A stretch of DNA of 64,000 nt from Natranaerovirga pectinivora (GTDB lineage: Bacteria; Bacillota; Clostridia; Lachnospirales; DSM-24629), in the NCBI RefSeq assembly GCF_004342165.1, contig NZ_SMAL01000001.1, forward strand, positions 186,001 through 250,000, in the 5' to 3' direction. Positions 35,261-44,752 of this stretch are shown piece by piece. The stretch's first letter is position 1. Every line of letters begins with the position of its first letter. A program made the position numbers and the translations under genes. The notes under the pieces were generated by a model. That model made no database searches, was not told the origin of the DNA, and was given only the letters and a program-made list of their open reading frames with translations.

Positions 35261-35377
35261 ATTATAGATATAATTATGAAAATATAATTAGAAAGATTAC
35301 GCTTATGAATATAGAAATAGAGACATAAAGTTAAACGGGTAAAGGTATAAATAAATATTTACAAGGTGAGTGAAATA

Positions 35378-37270
35378 ATGACAATTTTAAATAGGGTTAA
35401 TAGTCCTAGTGATATAAAAAAACTAAGTAAACTAGAATTAGAGCAGCTAGCATACAGTATTAGAGCCCATCTTCTTGAGACACTAAGTGTAACAGGTGGA
35501 CATTTAAGCTCTAATTTAGGTGTTGTAGAGCTAACTTTAGCATTACACTATTGCTTTGATTCACCAATAGATAAATTGATTTGGGATGTTGGACATCAAT
35601 CATACATACATAAGATATTGACTGGAAGAAAAGAACAATTAAAAACAATAAGATCCTTTAAGGGGATTAGTGGATTTCCTAAAACCAAGGAGAATGAACA
35701 TGATGTTTTTAATACGGGACACAGTTCAACATCCATTTCCGCGGCATTAGGCTTTGCCAAAGCAAGAGATTTAAAGAATGAAAAAAACCATATCATATCA
35801 ATCATTGGAGATGGCTCTTTGACCGGAGGTATGGCATTTGAAGCACTTAATAATGCTGGAAGTCTAAAATCCAATTTTATAGTTGTATTAAATGATAACA
35901 ATATGTCTATATCCAAAAATGTAGGGGGGTTATCTAAATACCTAGACTCTCTACGAACAGAGCCTTTTTATACAAATTTTAAAGGGGATATAGAGCAATT
36001 CCTTAAAAAAATCCCTAAAATTGGGGACAATGTTATTAATACAGTTAGAAAATCTAAAGAGAGTATAAAGCAATTCCTTGTTCCAGGAATGTTGTTTGAA
36101 GAGTTAGGCTTTACTTATTTAGGTCCAGTAGATGGACATAATTTAGTAGATCTTATTCAAACATTTAAAAATGCAAAACGATTAAATCAACCTGTTTTTA
36201 TACATGTTAAAACTAAAAAAGGAAAAGGTTATAAACCAGCAGAAGAAAATCCAGCAAAATTTCATGGGACACAATCTTTTGAACTAAAAACGGGTATTGT
36301 AAAAGCAACTAATAATCAAGAGACCTATTCGGATGTTTTTGGAAAAAAAATTGTGGAACTTGCAAATAAAGACGAAAGGCTTGTAGCTATTACAGCAGCA
36401 ATGCCTGAGGGAACAGGTCTTAAAAGCTTCTCTAAGATATTTCCTAAAAGATTTTATGATGTTGGCATTGCAGAACAACATGCTGTTACTTTTGCAGCGG
36501 GAATGGCAGCAAGTGGGCTAAAACCAATTGTAGCAATATATTCTTCTTTTTTACAAAGAGCATATGATCAGATTATTCACGATGTATGTCTTCAAAATCT
36601 ACCTGTGATTTTTGCTATTGATCGATCCGGACTAGTTGGTAATGATGGAGAAACCCATCAAGGTATCTTTGATATTTCTTTTTTGTCCCATATACCTAAT
36701 TTAACAGTTATTTCTCCTAAGGATAAACTCGATTTGATACAAGGCCTTGAATTTGCCATTAACCATAATGGACCAGTTGCCATTAGATATCCTAAAGGAA
36801 AAATTTATGAATGTAATGAAAGTATAGGAATGCCTTATACTATAGGGAAAAGTGAAGTTATATATAAGGAAAAGGATATAGCACTTATTGCTGTAGGGAA
36901 TACTTATGAAACTGTAAATAAAGTCTACAAAAAATTAAAAGAGAAAAATCTTAATGTAACATTAGTTAATGCAAGATTTATAAAGCCAATTGATGAGGAA
37001 TTAATCAAAGAGCTAACAAGGGAGCATCAATTTATTTTTACTTTTGAAGAAAATGTAATAGATGGTGGCTATGGTCAAAAGGTACAGTATTTTGTAAAAG
37101 ATGGATGTGAAAACAACACTATAATTAAATGTTTTGCCTTGCCAAATACGTACATTGAACAAGGTAGTATTACAGAGTTAAGATATGAATATGGGTTTGA
37201 CGAAAATACATTATTAGAGAAAATTAATGATATGATCACAAATACCAAAGCTGATAAAGGTGAAGTTTAA
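35378..37270 (+). CDS. dxs: 1-deoxy-D-xylulose-5-phosphate synthase
   Basis: Dxs condenses pyruvate and glyceraldehyde 3-phosphate, the first step of the MEP isoprenoid pathway, with thiamine diphosphate. The 630-residue protein has VTGGHLSSNLGVVELTLALH, WDVGHQSY, the TPP motif GDGSLTGGMAFEALNNAG ending NDNNMSISKN, and the C-terminal transketolase segments DVGIAEQHAV and DRSGLVGNDGETHQG. AAGGTGAG at 35363-35370 sits seven bases before ATG 35378. Its stop shares a base with the tlyA start (TAATG). Confidence 0.96.
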   Translation: MTILNRVNSPSDIKKLSKLELEQLAYSIRAHLLETLSVTGGHLSSNLGVVELTLALHYCFDSPIDKLIWDVGHQSYIHKILTGRKEQLKTIRSFKGISGFPKTKENEHDVFNTGHSSTSISAALGFAKARDLKNEKNHIISIIGDGSLTGGMAFEALNNAGSLKSNFIVVLNDNNMSISKNVGGLSKYLDSLRTEPFYTNFKGDIEQFLKKIPKIGDNVINTVRKSKESIKQFLVPGMLFEELGFTYLGPVDGHNLVDLIQTFKNAKRLNQPVFIHVKTKKGKGYKPAEENPAKFHGTQSFELKTGIVKATNNQETYSDVFGKKIVELANKDERLVAITAAMPEGTGLKSFSKIFPKRFYDVGIAEQHAVTFAAGMAASGLKPIVAIYSSFLQRAYDQIIHDVCLQNLPVIFAIDRSGLVGNDGETHQGIFDISFLSHIPNLTVISPKDKLDLIQGLEFAINHNGPVAIRYPKGKIYECNESIGMPYTIGKSEVIYKEKDIALIAVGNTYETVNKVYKKLKEKNLNVTLVNARFIKPIDEELIKELTREHQFIFTFEENVIDGGYGQKVQYFVKDGCENNTIIKCFALPNTYIEQGSITELRYEYGFDENTLLEKINDMITNTKADKGEV

Positions 37271-38067
37271 TGAAAGAAAGATTAGATATATTATTAGTAA
37301 ACAGACAATTAGCAGAATCAAGAGAAAAAGCAAAAACTTTAATTATGACTGGGAATGTATTTGTAGACGGACAAAGGGAAGACAAAGCAGGAACAAAAGT
37401 AGATGAAAAAGCTCAGATCGAAATTAAAGGAAATCCTAATCCATATGTAAGCAGAGGTGGGTTGAAGCTTGAAAAAGCTATTAATGCCTTCGAAATTCAT
37501 CTGAAAGATAAAATTTGTATGGATGTAGGGGCGTCTACTGGTGGATTTACAGACTGTATGCTTCAAAATGGTGCAAAGAAAGTTTACTCAATAGATGTTG
37601 GATACGGACAATTTGCATGGAAACTTAGACAGGACCCAAGGGTTGTTTGTATGGAAAAAACCAATATCAGACATGTTGAACCTGAGCATATTAGTGATAA
37701 AGTTGATTTTGTCTCTATTGATGTTTCATTTATTTCTTTAAAGAAAGTACTAGAACCTGTTAAAAAGCTAATGAGCATGAATAGCGAAATAGTTTGTCTT
37801 ATTAAACCACAATTCGAAGCAGGAAGAGAACAAGTAGGTAAAAAAGGTGTTGTTAGAGATAAAACAATTCATATAGATGTTATAGAAGAGGTCATTCAAT
37901 TTAGTGAAAAGATAGGATTTGTTATTAAAAACTTAGACTACTCTCCTGTTAAAGGACCTGAAGGTAATATTGAGTATCTATTATATATGAATAATAGTGA
38001 AGTAATTAGTGAAGAATTAAAATTAGAAATCAAAGAAATAGTTGAAAAAGCTCATAGTAATCTATAA
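37270..38067 (+). CDS. tlyA: TlyA-family rRNA methyltransferase
   Basis: A 265-residue protein with an N-terminal S4 RNA-binding domain (ERLDILLVNRQLAESREKAK) and an FtsJ-like methyltransferase domain (CMDVGASTGGFTDCMLQNG, then IDVSFISLKKVL). TlyA enzymes 2'-O-methylate rRNA cytidines; some were described as hemolysins, probably indirectly. The start overlaps the dxs stop by one base, with AAAGGTGAAG upstream. As in other Firmicutes it lies between dxs and nadK. Confidence 0.93.
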   Translation: MKERLDILLVNRQLAESREKAKTLIMTGNVFVDGQREDKAGTKVDEKAQIEIKGNPNPYVSRGGLKLEKAINAFEIHLKDKICMDVGASTGGFTDCMLQNGAKKVYSIDVGYGQFAWKLRQDPRVVCMEKTNIRHVEPEHISDKVDFVSIDVSFISLKKVLEPVKKLMSMNSEIVCLIKPQFEAGREQVGKKGVVRDKTIHIDVIEEVIQFSEKIGFVIKNLDYSPVKGPEGNIEYLLYMNNSEVISEELKLEIKEIVEKAHSNL

Positions 38068-38076
38068 ATCTAATTA

Positions 38077-38106
38077 TTGCAATTAACTAAAAATTAAGTA
38101 TATAAT
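38077..38106 (+). promoter_or_regulatory. possible promoter before nadK
   Basis: TTGCAA at 38077-38082 and TATAAT at 38101-38106 are 18 bases apart in the 85-base gap after tlyA. It could drive nadK-argR-recN separately from the dxs unit. Confidence 0.5.
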
Positions 38107-38152
38107 AACTGTGAAAGTAAAAATCTCATTATGACTAAATAAAGGTGATATT

Positions 38153-39040
38153 ATGGAGAATTTTGGTATATTAACAAATCGTAGTAAAGATCCAGACTTT
38201 GAAATGACCAAGCTAATAGCAAAATGGCTAGAAGATAATAATAAAACGGTGGTTTTGACTACTGAACTATTAGAAAGCTCCGAGGATAATAAAGTGAATA
38301 TGGCGGATGAAGCCCTTTATAAAGTTATGGATTGTGCTATAATTCTTGGTGGAGATGGAACCATTATACATTCTGCAAGAAAATTGGCAGTACATGAAGT
38401 ACCGATTGTTGGTGTGAATCTTGGAACTGTTGGTTTTTTGGCTGAAGTAGAAAAAAAAGACGCTTTAAATGTATTGGAAAAAATATTATCAGAAGAATAT
38501 GTTATAGAAAATAGAATGATGCTATCTACAAGTATTATTAGCTCTAATGGCAATATGATTAATGCTGGCATAGGATTAAATGATGTTGTTGTTACAAGAG
38601 GTGGCTTTTCAAGAATAATAGAATTATCTGTATATGTAAATGGTCAATTAATTGATATTTATTATGCAGATGGGATGATAGTATCTACACCTACTGGATC
38701 TACGGCATATAGTTTATCAGCAGGGGGACCCATATTAAACCCAGCTACTGAGATGATGGTTATAACGCCAATTTGCCCACACTCCCTTACTGCTAGAAGT
38801 ATTGTTGTTTCTGGTGAAGATGAAGTTTGGGTGAAAGTAGAAGACATTAGAAATAAAGAGGACGGAGATGTCTTAGTTACAATTGATGGACAAATAGGTT
38901 ATAAACTAAATAAAAACGATAAAATCGTAATAAAAAATGCAGCACATAAAACAAAATTGGTAAAATTAAAAGATAATAATTTTTATACATTGTTGAGGAA
39001 AAAAATTGGATGCCACTTGAAAGAGAGGAAACCGAAATGA
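38153..39040 (+). CDS. nadK: NAD kinase
   Basis: NadK phosphorylates NAD to NADP. The 295-residue protein has the GGDG motif in AIILGGDGTIIHSAR near residue 63, GVNLGTVGFLAEVE, and the YYADGMIVSTPTGSTAYSLSAGGPI block with the NAD-binding loop. AAAGGTGAT precedes ATG 38153. Its stop overlaps the argR start by four bases (ATGA). The order nadK-argR-recN is widely conserved in Firmicutes. Confidence 0.95.
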   Translation: MENFGILTNRSKDPDFEMTKLIAKWLEDNNKTVVLTTELLESSEDNKVNMADEALYKVMDCAIILGGDGTIIHSARKLAVHEVPIVGVNLGTVGFLAEVEKKDALNVLEKILSEEYVIENRMMLSTSIISSNGNMINAGIGLNDVVVTRGGFSRIIELSVYVNGQLIDIYYADGMIVSTPTGSTAYSLSAGGPILNPATEMMVITPICPHSLTARSIVVSGEDEVWVKVEDIRNKEDGDVLVTIDGQIGYKLNKNDKIVIKNAAHKTKLVKLKDNNFYTLLRKKIGCHLKERKPK

Positions 39041-39501
39041 AAATAGAACGTCAATCAAAAATTCTTCAGTTAATAAACCAATATGATATAGAAACACAAG
39101 AAGATTTGGCTAAAAAACTAACGGATGCAGGATTCAATGTTACACAAGCAACTATTTCTAGAGATATAAGGGAGCTTAGATTAACGAAGGCTCCTGCTAG
39201 TAATGGTGTGCATAAATATGTTGTTCTTGAAAACAAAGAGCAACAATTAAGCGATAAATACATAAGAATCTTAAAAGATGGTTTTTTATCAATGGAGAGA
39301 GCGCAGAACATTATTGTTTTAAAAACAGTATCAGGAATGGCTATGGCTGTAGCTGCTGCCTTAGATGCTATTCAAATCTATGAAGTTGTAGGTTGTATAG
39401 CTGGAGATGACACTATTTTTTGTGCCGTTAGGACAGATGATGAAACCATACAAGTGATGGAAAAAATAAAGAGAATCGTTCATAGCAAAGGCACAATCTA
39501 G
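39037..39501 (+). CDS. argR: arginine repressor ArgR
   Basis: A 154-residue regulator with an N-terminal winged helix (QSKILQLINQYDIETQEDLAKKL and TQATISRDIRELRL) and a C-terminal arginine-binding, hexamer-forming domain (CIAGDDTIFCAVRTDDE). It represses arginine synthesis and controls catabolism. A frame from 39010 extends further upstream, but AGAGAGGAA at about 39022 supports ATG 39037, which overlaps the nadK stop. No ARG box was identified in this window. Confidence 0.95.
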   Translation: MKIERQSKILQLINQYDIETQEDLAKKLTDAGFNVTQATISRDIRELRLTKAPASNGVHKYVVLENKEQQLSDKYIRILKDGFLSMERAQNIIVLKTVSGMAMAVAAALDAIQIYEVVGCIAGDDTIFCAVRTDDETIQVMEKIKRIVHSKGTI

Positions 39502-39512
39502 GGGGAATGAAT

Positions 39513-41210
39513 GTGTTAGTTTATTTGCATGTAAAAAACTTGGCCTTAATAGATGAAGTTGAAGTGGACTTTAATCAAGGGTTAAATATTTTAACAGGTG
39601 AGACAGGAGCAGGTAAATCAATTATAATTGATTCTATTAATAGTGCATTAGGCGCTAAAACCTCTAAAGATATTATTAGAACAGGTTGTGATTATGCCCT
39701 TATAGAATTGTTATTTACCATTGAAGATCCTCATACTATTGAACGTATTAAAAGCTATGACATACCTATAGATGATAACAATGAAGTTCTAATAACAAGA
39801 AAAATAAATACTAATGGTCGGAGTGTACATAAAATAAATGGACAAAGCGCTACGGCATTAATGATTAAAAATATTGCAAGTTATTTAATTGACATACATG
39901 GTCAACATGAGCATCAATCCTTGTTAAATAAGAGTAAACATCTAGAAATATTGGATCAATTTTGTGGTGAGGAATTAGAAGAAAATAAAAGGATTTTACA
40001 AGATCTATATAAAAAATATATAAATCAAAAGAAAAAGTTACAAGAACAAGCTATGGATGAAGATAAAAGGCAAAGAGAAATATCCTTTTTAGAATTTGAG
40101 ATCAATGAAATTGAAACTGCTCGATTACAACAAGGGGAAGATGAAGAAGTTAATAAGGTATATAAACTCCTTTCTAATTCTAGAGAAATTACAGAAGTTC
40201 TGAATAAAGTTTATGATTTTACAGGAAGCGGTGTAGACTTAGAAGTTTCTGTATCTAATTCTATTGGTAAAGCAATTAAACTATTAAGCCATATCGATAA
40301 AATGGATGATGGATTAACAAGTATAAAAGACCAATTTATTAATGTGGAAAATTTATTAAATGATATTAATAGAGAAATCCTTCATTTCATAGACAATATT
40401 ACCGTTGATGAAGAAGAATTATTTAAGGCAGAAGAACGAATGAACTGTATCAATGCTTTAAAATCTAAATATGGCAATAGTATTTCGGATATACTAAAGT
40501 ACTTAGATGAAAGCAAAGAAAAACACTTTGAGCTTCAAAATTATGAGATACTTAAAAACCAACTAGAAGAAGCATTAAAAAAGACTGAACATACAATTAA
40601 TGAAGTTTGTGAAAACATAACGAAGATTAGATTACAAAAGTCAAAAGAAATAGCAAAGGAAATTAAAAAATCACTAGTAGATTTAAATTTTTTAGACGTC
40701 CAATTTGAAATAACAATTAAAAGAATGGCACAGTTTACAAAGAACGGTTGGGATGATGTTGAATTTATGATTTCAACAAATCCAGGTGAAAGCATAAAAC
40801 CTTTAGGGAAAGTTGCATCAGGTGGAGAGTTGTCAAGGATAATGTTGGCGATAAAATCAATATTAGCTAATACTGATGAAATAGGTACATTAATATTTGA
40901 TGAAATTGATGTAGGTATAAGTGGTAGGACAGCACAGAAAGTTTCTGAAAAACTTGCATTAATTGCGAGACATCATCAAGTCATATGTATTACCCACTTG
41001 CCACAAATTGCAGCTATGGCAGATAAACATTTTGTAATAGAAAAGTCAACAGCAAACAATAAAACAAATACAACAATTTATCCTTTGAAAGATGAAAATA
41101 TTTACAATGAAATTGCAAGATTGATAAGTGGTGTTGAAGTTACGGATTTAGTTTTACATAGTGCAAAAGAAATGAAAGAATTGGCAAATAAAGTAAAAGA
41201 AATAATATAA
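39513..41210 (+). CDS. recN: DNA repair protein RecN
   Basis: RecN is an SMC-like ATPase for double-strand break repair. The 565-residue protein has Walker A TGETGAGKSII near residue 32, a long central coiled-coil (about 150-390), the ABC signature ASGGELSRIMLAIK and Walker B LIFDEIDVGISGRTA near 465, then CITHLPQIAAMAD. GGGGG at 39501-39505 is one base from ATG 39507 and seven from GTG 39513, so GTG is preferred. It follows argR directly and ends at a strong terminator. Confidence 0.95.
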   Translation: MLVYLHVKNLALIDEVEVDFNQGLNILTGETGAGKSIIIDSINSALGAKTSKDIIRTGCDYALIELLFTIEDPHTIERIKSYDIPIDDNNEVLITRKINTNGRSVHKINGQSATALMIKNIASYLIDIHGQHEHQSLLNKSKHLEILDQFCGEELEENKRILQDLYKKYINQKKKLQEQAMDEDKRQREISFLEFEINEIETARLQQGEDEEVNKVYKLLSNSREITEVLNKVYDFTGSGVDLEVSVSNSIGKAIKLLSHIDKMDDGLTSIKDQFINVENLLNDINREILHFIDNITVDEEELFKAEERMNCINALKSKYGNSISDILKYLDESKEKHFELQNYEILKNQLEEALKKTEHTINEVCENITKIRLQKSKEIAKEIKKSLVDLNFLDVQFEITIKRMAQFTKNGWDDVEFMISTNPGESIKPLGKVASGGELSRIMLAIKSILANTDEIGTLIFDEIDVGISGRTAQKVSEKLALIARHHQVICITHLPQIAAMADKHFVIEKSTANNKTNTTIYPLKDENIYNEIARLISGVEVTDLVLHSAKEMKELANKVKEII

Positions 41211-41227
41211 TTAGATAAATGAATATA

Positions 41228-41268
41228 AAAATCTTATTGCTATAAAATAGTAATAAGATTTTTTTTTG
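41228..41268 (+). terminator. terminator of the dxs/nadK-recN unit
   Basis: AAATCTTATT at 41229-41238 pairs with AATAAGATTT at 41252-41261, with a small inner CTA/TAG stem, followed by a run of T. Confidence 0.85.
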
Positions 41269-41341
41269 ATATTTATAAGAGGATTATACAACAATCTTTT
41301 CCTATGGAAATACTTTTTGGAAAAACGTCGTAGATTTACCA

Positions 41342-41370
41342 GCATAATGGAATGTTATTAAGGGTAATTT
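41342..41370 (+). promoter_or_regulatory. possible sigma-F/G promoter of spoIVB
   Basis: GCATA at 41342-41346 and GGGTAATTT at 41362-41370 resemble the sigma-F -35 and -10 with one mismatch. In B. subtilis spoIVB is expressed in the forespore under sigma-F and sigma-G. Low confidence without an alignment. Confidence 0.25.
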
Positions 41371-41451
41371 ATATATTACATAAACGTTTAGATAAAAACA
41401 AACTCAAACACTATAAATTACTTAAAAATATGACATTAGGATGTGGGTGGA

Positions 41452-42741
41452 ATGAACAGAAATAATAAGATTTATAGAAAAATATTAATATTCGCAACGA
41501 TTTTTTCCCTTTTATTTACTATAATATATGGTTCTAACCAATATATTAATCTATACATTCCAGATGAAATGAAACTTATAGTTGATCGTGATGAGAGCTT
41601 TGAATTTAATGTTCCAATACAGGCCCATTTTACATCAGAAAAACAAGGTGTTCTTAGTATTAATGAATCTAATGTCCCAAAGGATAGAATTAATCTAAGT
41701 GAACCTTTTTCAGTGAGATCTAGTGAAACTGGAGAGATATCAGTTCAACTTAAATTATTTGGCATCATACCCATCAAAAACGTTAAAGTGAATGTTATTT
41801 CACAGGATGAGTTAATTCCTGCTGGTTTAACAGTTGGTGTTGTTGTATCAACCAATGGAGTTATGGTCCTTGGTACAGGGGTTGTAAATGGTGCAGATGG
41901 GTTAAATTATGAGCCAGCCAAAGGGGTATTAAAAACAGGAGATTATATTATAAAAATTAATGATACTAAAATCAATTCAAAAGAGGAATTAGTAGAACAC
42001 ATTAATATTTATGGTGAAAAAGATATAACATTAACTATTAATAGAAATGGAGATATAAAAAATGTGAATGTTACTCCTATAAAAAGTATGGGAGATAATG
42101 ACTATAAATTGGGTATTTGGGTTAGAGATGATACCCAAGGGATAGGTACCATTACTTATATTGATGAAAAGGACAATAGGTTTGGTGCGTTAGGTCATGG
42201 GATAACAGATGCGGATACCAAACAGTTAATATCCGTTGCTGATGGTGAGATTTTAGAAACAAGAATAACAAGTATAACAAAAGGTCAAAGAGGTTTTCCA
42301 GGAGAAATATCTGGTGTTATTATTAAAGACAAAGAAAATATTTTAGGTTCAGTGGATAAAAACACAGAATATGGTATTTTTGGCAATGTAAATGAGGCTA
42401 TATTTAATCATATAGAAAGAAAACCATTAAAAATCGGTTTAAAACACGAAATAGAAGTCGGTCAGGCTTTTATAAGAAGTTTTGTTGACGAAGAAATCAA
42501 AGATTATGAAATAAAAATAACAAAAGTTTATCTAGGCAATGGTGATATAAATAAAGGTATGATTATTGAAGTTGTTGATGAAGGTTTATTAGAAAGAACA
42601 AACGGAATAGTGCAAGGAATGAGTGGGAGTCCAATTATACAAAATGATAAAATTATTGGTGCAGTAACTCATGTATTTATACAAGATTCAACAAGAGGTT
42701 ATGGGACTTTTATCGAAAATATGTTGAGAGTAGCACATTAA
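41452..42741 (+). CDS. spoIVB: SpoIVB serine peptidase (S55)
   Basis: SpoIVB is made in the forespore, secreted to the intermembrane space and triggers pro-sigma-K processing. The 429-residue protein has an N-terminal anchor (about residues 10-28), a PDZ domain (about 115-205) with GVVVSTNGV and LKTGDYIIKINDTKI, and the S55 domain with catalytic histidine in GALGHGITD and serine in GMSGSPII. AGGATG at 41438-41443 with nine-base spacing supports ATG 41452; GTG 41443 is an alternative. It lies between recN and spo0A as in most spore formers. Confidence 0.95.
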   Translation: MNRNNKIYRKILIFATIFSLLFTIIYGSNQYINLYIPDEMKLIVDRDESFEFNVPIQAHFTSEKQGVLSINESNVPKDRINLSEPFSVRSSETGEISVQLKLFGIIPIKNVKVNVISQDELIPAGLTVGVVVSTNGVMVLGTGVVNGADGLNYEPAKGVLKTGDYIIKINDTKINSKEELVEHINIYGEKDITLTINRNGDIKNVNVTPIKSMGDNDYKLGIWVRDDTQGIGTITYIDEKDNRFGALGHGITDADTKQLISVADGEILETRITSITKGQRGFPGEISGVIIKDKENILGSVDKNTEYGIFGNVNEAIFNHIERKPLKIGLKHEIEVGQAFIRSFVDEEIKDYEIKITKVYLGNGDINKGMIIEVVDEGLLERTNGIVQGMSGSPIIQNDKIIGAVTHVFIQDSTRGYGTFIENMLRVAH

Positions 42742-42752
42742 TAGGGTAAATA

Positions 42753-42794
42753 ATTATTTTATCATATCTTAAGTATAAGATATGATAAAATAAT
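42753..42794. terminator. perfect 19-bp stem after spoIVB
   Basis: The 19 bases at 42753-42771 are perfectly complementary to 42776-42794 around an AGTA loop. There is no T-tract beyond TAGTTT, so it may act as a terminator or as an mRNA-stabilising hairpin. Confidence 0.55.
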
Positions 42795-42861
42795 ATAGTT
42801 TACTTTATTAAAAAAATAAAAACGATATAAATATAAAAATAAAAAAATTTTTTAAATGAAT

Positions 42862-42878
42862 TAGGAAGAAAATTCCTA
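42862..42878. promoter_or_regulatory. palindrome upstream of spo0A
   Basis: TAGGAA at 42862-42867 and TTCCTA at 42873-42878 flank five bases. It lies upstream of the 0A box and is a candidate operator for an unknown regulator. Confidence 0.3.
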
Positions 42879-42915
42879 GGTATAGTGTTTGATTAACGAA
42901 TTATTAAATTAAAGT

Positions 42916-42922
42916 TGTCGAA
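42916..42922 (+). promoter_or_regulatory. 0A box (TGTCGAA)
   Basis: TGTCGAA is a perfect match to the Spo0A binding consensus TGNCGAA and lies 18 bases upstream of the putative spo0A -35. It suggests autoregulation, as in B. subtilis. Confidence 0.45.
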
Positions 42923-42940
42923 TATTGCGTCGGGTTAGTA

Positions 42941-42969
42941 TTGAATCAAATAGAATATAATATTATAAT
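42941..42969 (+). promoter_or_regulatory. sigma-A promoter of spo0A
   Basis: TTGAAT at 42941-42946 and TATAAT at 42964-42969 are 17 bases apart. The predicted leader is about 160 bases and includes the palindrome TATGAAATAATTCATA at 43017-43032. Nothing else was recognised in the 395-base gap between spoIVB and spo0A. Confidence 0.55.
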
Positions 42970-43136
42970 AATAAAAGAATCGTTAAAAACTTAATTTTTG
43001 TTAATGTTGTACGTATTATGAAATAATTCATATTCCTAAACTATACAGCAAACAACAAGTTAAAATGAGAATTTATATATATACATATATAATTAAAAAA
43101 TAAATTCTAATAAATATATACAAGGGGGAAAAAGTT

Positions 43137-43946
43137 TTGAATAAAATTAAAGTGGCTGTAGTAGATGATAATGAAAAAATGTGTTGCCTTCTAGAAGAAA
43201 TATTAAAATCCGAAGATGACATTGAGGTTGTAGGAAAAGCCTATAATGGAATAGAAGGGGTAAAGTTAATTAAAGAAAAGCAACCAGATGTTGTATTATT
43301 AGATATTATAATGCCACAGTTAGATGGCCTTGGTGTATTAGAGAATGTTAATAAAGATTCACAAATTAACAATCCACCAGTATTTATAATGATCTCTGCA
43401 ATAGGTCAAGAGAGAATAACAGAAAATGCATTAAATTTAGGAGCAGAGTATTATATAATGAAACCCTTTGATAATGAAACGATTGTAAGACGTATCAAAC
43501 AATTAAAAGGCAGATTTGAATTATTAAACACTGAGAAAAGAAGAAATTCCATTTTCGAAAATCATTCATCATCTTCTAAAATGCTAACAAATAGAAGTCT
43601 TGAAACAGAAGTGACAAGCATTATACATGAGATAGGTGTTCCAGCTCATATAAAAGGATATCAATACCTTAGAGATGCAATAATGATGTCAATAAACGAT
43701 ATGGATATGTTAAACTCTATCACAAAATTATTATATCCATCCATAGCTAAAAGACATAAAACGACTCCTAGTAGAGTTGAAAGAGCCATTCGACATGCTA
43801 TAGAAGTTGCTTGGAGTAGAGGAAAAATGGATACCATTGACAAATTATTTGGGTATACAATTAATAATGGAAAAGGTAAACCAACAAACTCTGAATTTAT
43901 TGCATTGATTTCTGATAAATTAAGATTAGAATTAAGAGTAAGTTAA
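43137..43946 (+). CDS. spo0A: sporulation master regulator Spo0A
   Basis: Spo0A commits the cell to sporulation. The 269-residue response regulator has acidic Asp10/Asp11, the phosphorylation site Asp56 in [10 protein letters not shown] and Lys109 in [11 protein letters not shown] linker leads to the C-terminal DNA-binding domain with the [36 protein letters not shown] recognition helix and the LRLELRVS end. AAGGGGG precedes TTG 43137. It is preceded by an 0A box and ends at a strong terminator. The pairing with spoIVB is conserved in most endospore formers. Confidence 0.97.
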   Translation: MNKIKVAVVDDNEKMCCLLEEILKSEDDIEVVGKAYNGIEGVKLIKEKQPDVVLLDIIMPQLDGLGVLENVNKDSQINNPPVFIMISAIGQERITENALNLGAEYYIMKPFDNETIVRRIKQLKGRFELLNTEKRRNSIFENHSSSSKMLTNRSLETEVTSIIHEIGVPAHIKGYQYLRDAIMMSINDMDMLNSITKLLYPSIAKRHKTTPSRVERAIRHAIEVAWSRGKMDTIDKLFGYTINNGKGKPTNSEFIALISDKLRLELRVS

Positions 43947-43959
43947 AATAAAGCATAAG

Positions 43960-43990
43960 CGGGACTTAAAGTCTCGTTTTTTTTTATTTA
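43960..43990 (+). terminator. terminator of spo0A
   Basis: CGGGACT and AGTCTCG form a 7-bp stem with one G-U pair, followed by a long T-run. Confidence 0.85.
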
Positions 43991-44027
43991 AAATGTTATA
44001 TAATTATCAAAGATTAAATAAAAAAAA

Positions 44028-44058
44028 TGAATATAAATATACCATAAGAGCAATAATA
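44028..44058 (+). promoter_or_regulatory. possible sigma-G promoter of the coat-like genes
   Basis: TGAATA at 44028-44033 and AATAATA at 44052-44058 match sigma-G elements (TGAATA, CATACTA) fairly well with 18 bases between. Fits genes expressed in sporulation; low confidence. Confidence 0.3.
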
Positions 44059-44084
44059 CTTATGTTGAAAGGAGGAATTATTTT

Positions 44085-44273
44085 ATGATGAATTTAAATG
44101 AAATAGAATTACAAAACTTAAGACACATAATTGGTGCACATGAAACTGCATCTGCAAAGATGAACGATTATGCTCAAAGATGTAATGATCAACAAATAAA
44201 ACAATACTTCCAACAATCTGCTCAATCTGCACAACAAACAAAACAACAATTAATGTCTTTCTTACAAGGCTAA
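44085..44273 (+). CDS. small CotF-like spore coat protein
   Basis: A 62-residue, helical, Gln-rich protein (NLRHIIGAHETASAKMNDYAQRC, then a run of Gln/Ala/Ser) resembling the N-terminal half of CotF/spore coat proteins in clostridia. AGGAGG precedes ATG 44085, or ATG 44088. It lies directly after spo0A and 16 bases before a second Gln-rich gene of the same kind. Its location in coat or spore is inferred from family and context. Confidence 0.7.
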   Translation: MMNLNEIELQNLRHIIGAHETASAKMNDYAQRCNDQQIKQYFQQSAQSAQQTKQQLMSFLQG

Positions 44274-44289
44274 AAGGAGGGATAAACAT

Positions 44290-44544
44290 ATGATGCAAGA
44301 AAAAGATATGGTGAATGATGCGTTAAGTCAATTAAAGAGTAGTTTAACTACTTATTCTACTGCTATTTCGGAATGTGATAATCAACAATTAAGACAAACA
44401 TTACAACAAATAAGAAATCAATGTGAACAGTCTCAGTATGAATTATATCAAATGGCAAAATCAAAGAGTTTATATCAACCAGCACAACAAGCTAATCAAC
44501 AAGAGATTCAACAAGTTCGTTCACAACACCAAGGTATGAATTAA
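44290..44544 (+). CDS. CotF-family spore coat protein
   Basis: An 84-residue helical protein (EKDMVNDALSQLKSSLTTYS, then CDNQQLRQTLQQIRNQCEQSQYELYQMA) matching the CotF family, with a Gln-rich tail. Together with the preceding gene it looks like CotF split over two small frames, a layout common in clostridia. AGGAGG precedes ATG 44290. A good terminator follows. Confidence 0.75.
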   Translation: MMQEKDMVNDALSQLKSSLTTYSTAISECDNQQLRQTLQQIRNQCEQSQYELYQMAKSKSLYQPAQQANQQEIQQVRSQHQGMN

Positions 44545-44551
44545 AAGTGAG

Positions 44552-44585
44552 AATGGCTAGCCCTTTGGGGAGAGCCATTTTTTAA
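44552..44585 (+). terminator. terminator of the coat-like pair
   Basis: AATGGCT at 44552-44558 pairs with AGCCATT at 44573-44579, with inner CCC/GGG, then a run of T. Confidence 0.8.
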
Positions 44586-44752
44586 ATTTTATAGTTAATT
44601 CTAATCATATTTTATAAAAAAATAGTAATATTGAATTATTGAACAATAAAATTATTCATGTCATTATATAAAATATACTAATCATACAATTTGCACTAAT
44701 AAATTAAAAAACAAATTAATCTGAAATATTCTAAGTTTATTTTCTTACTAAT

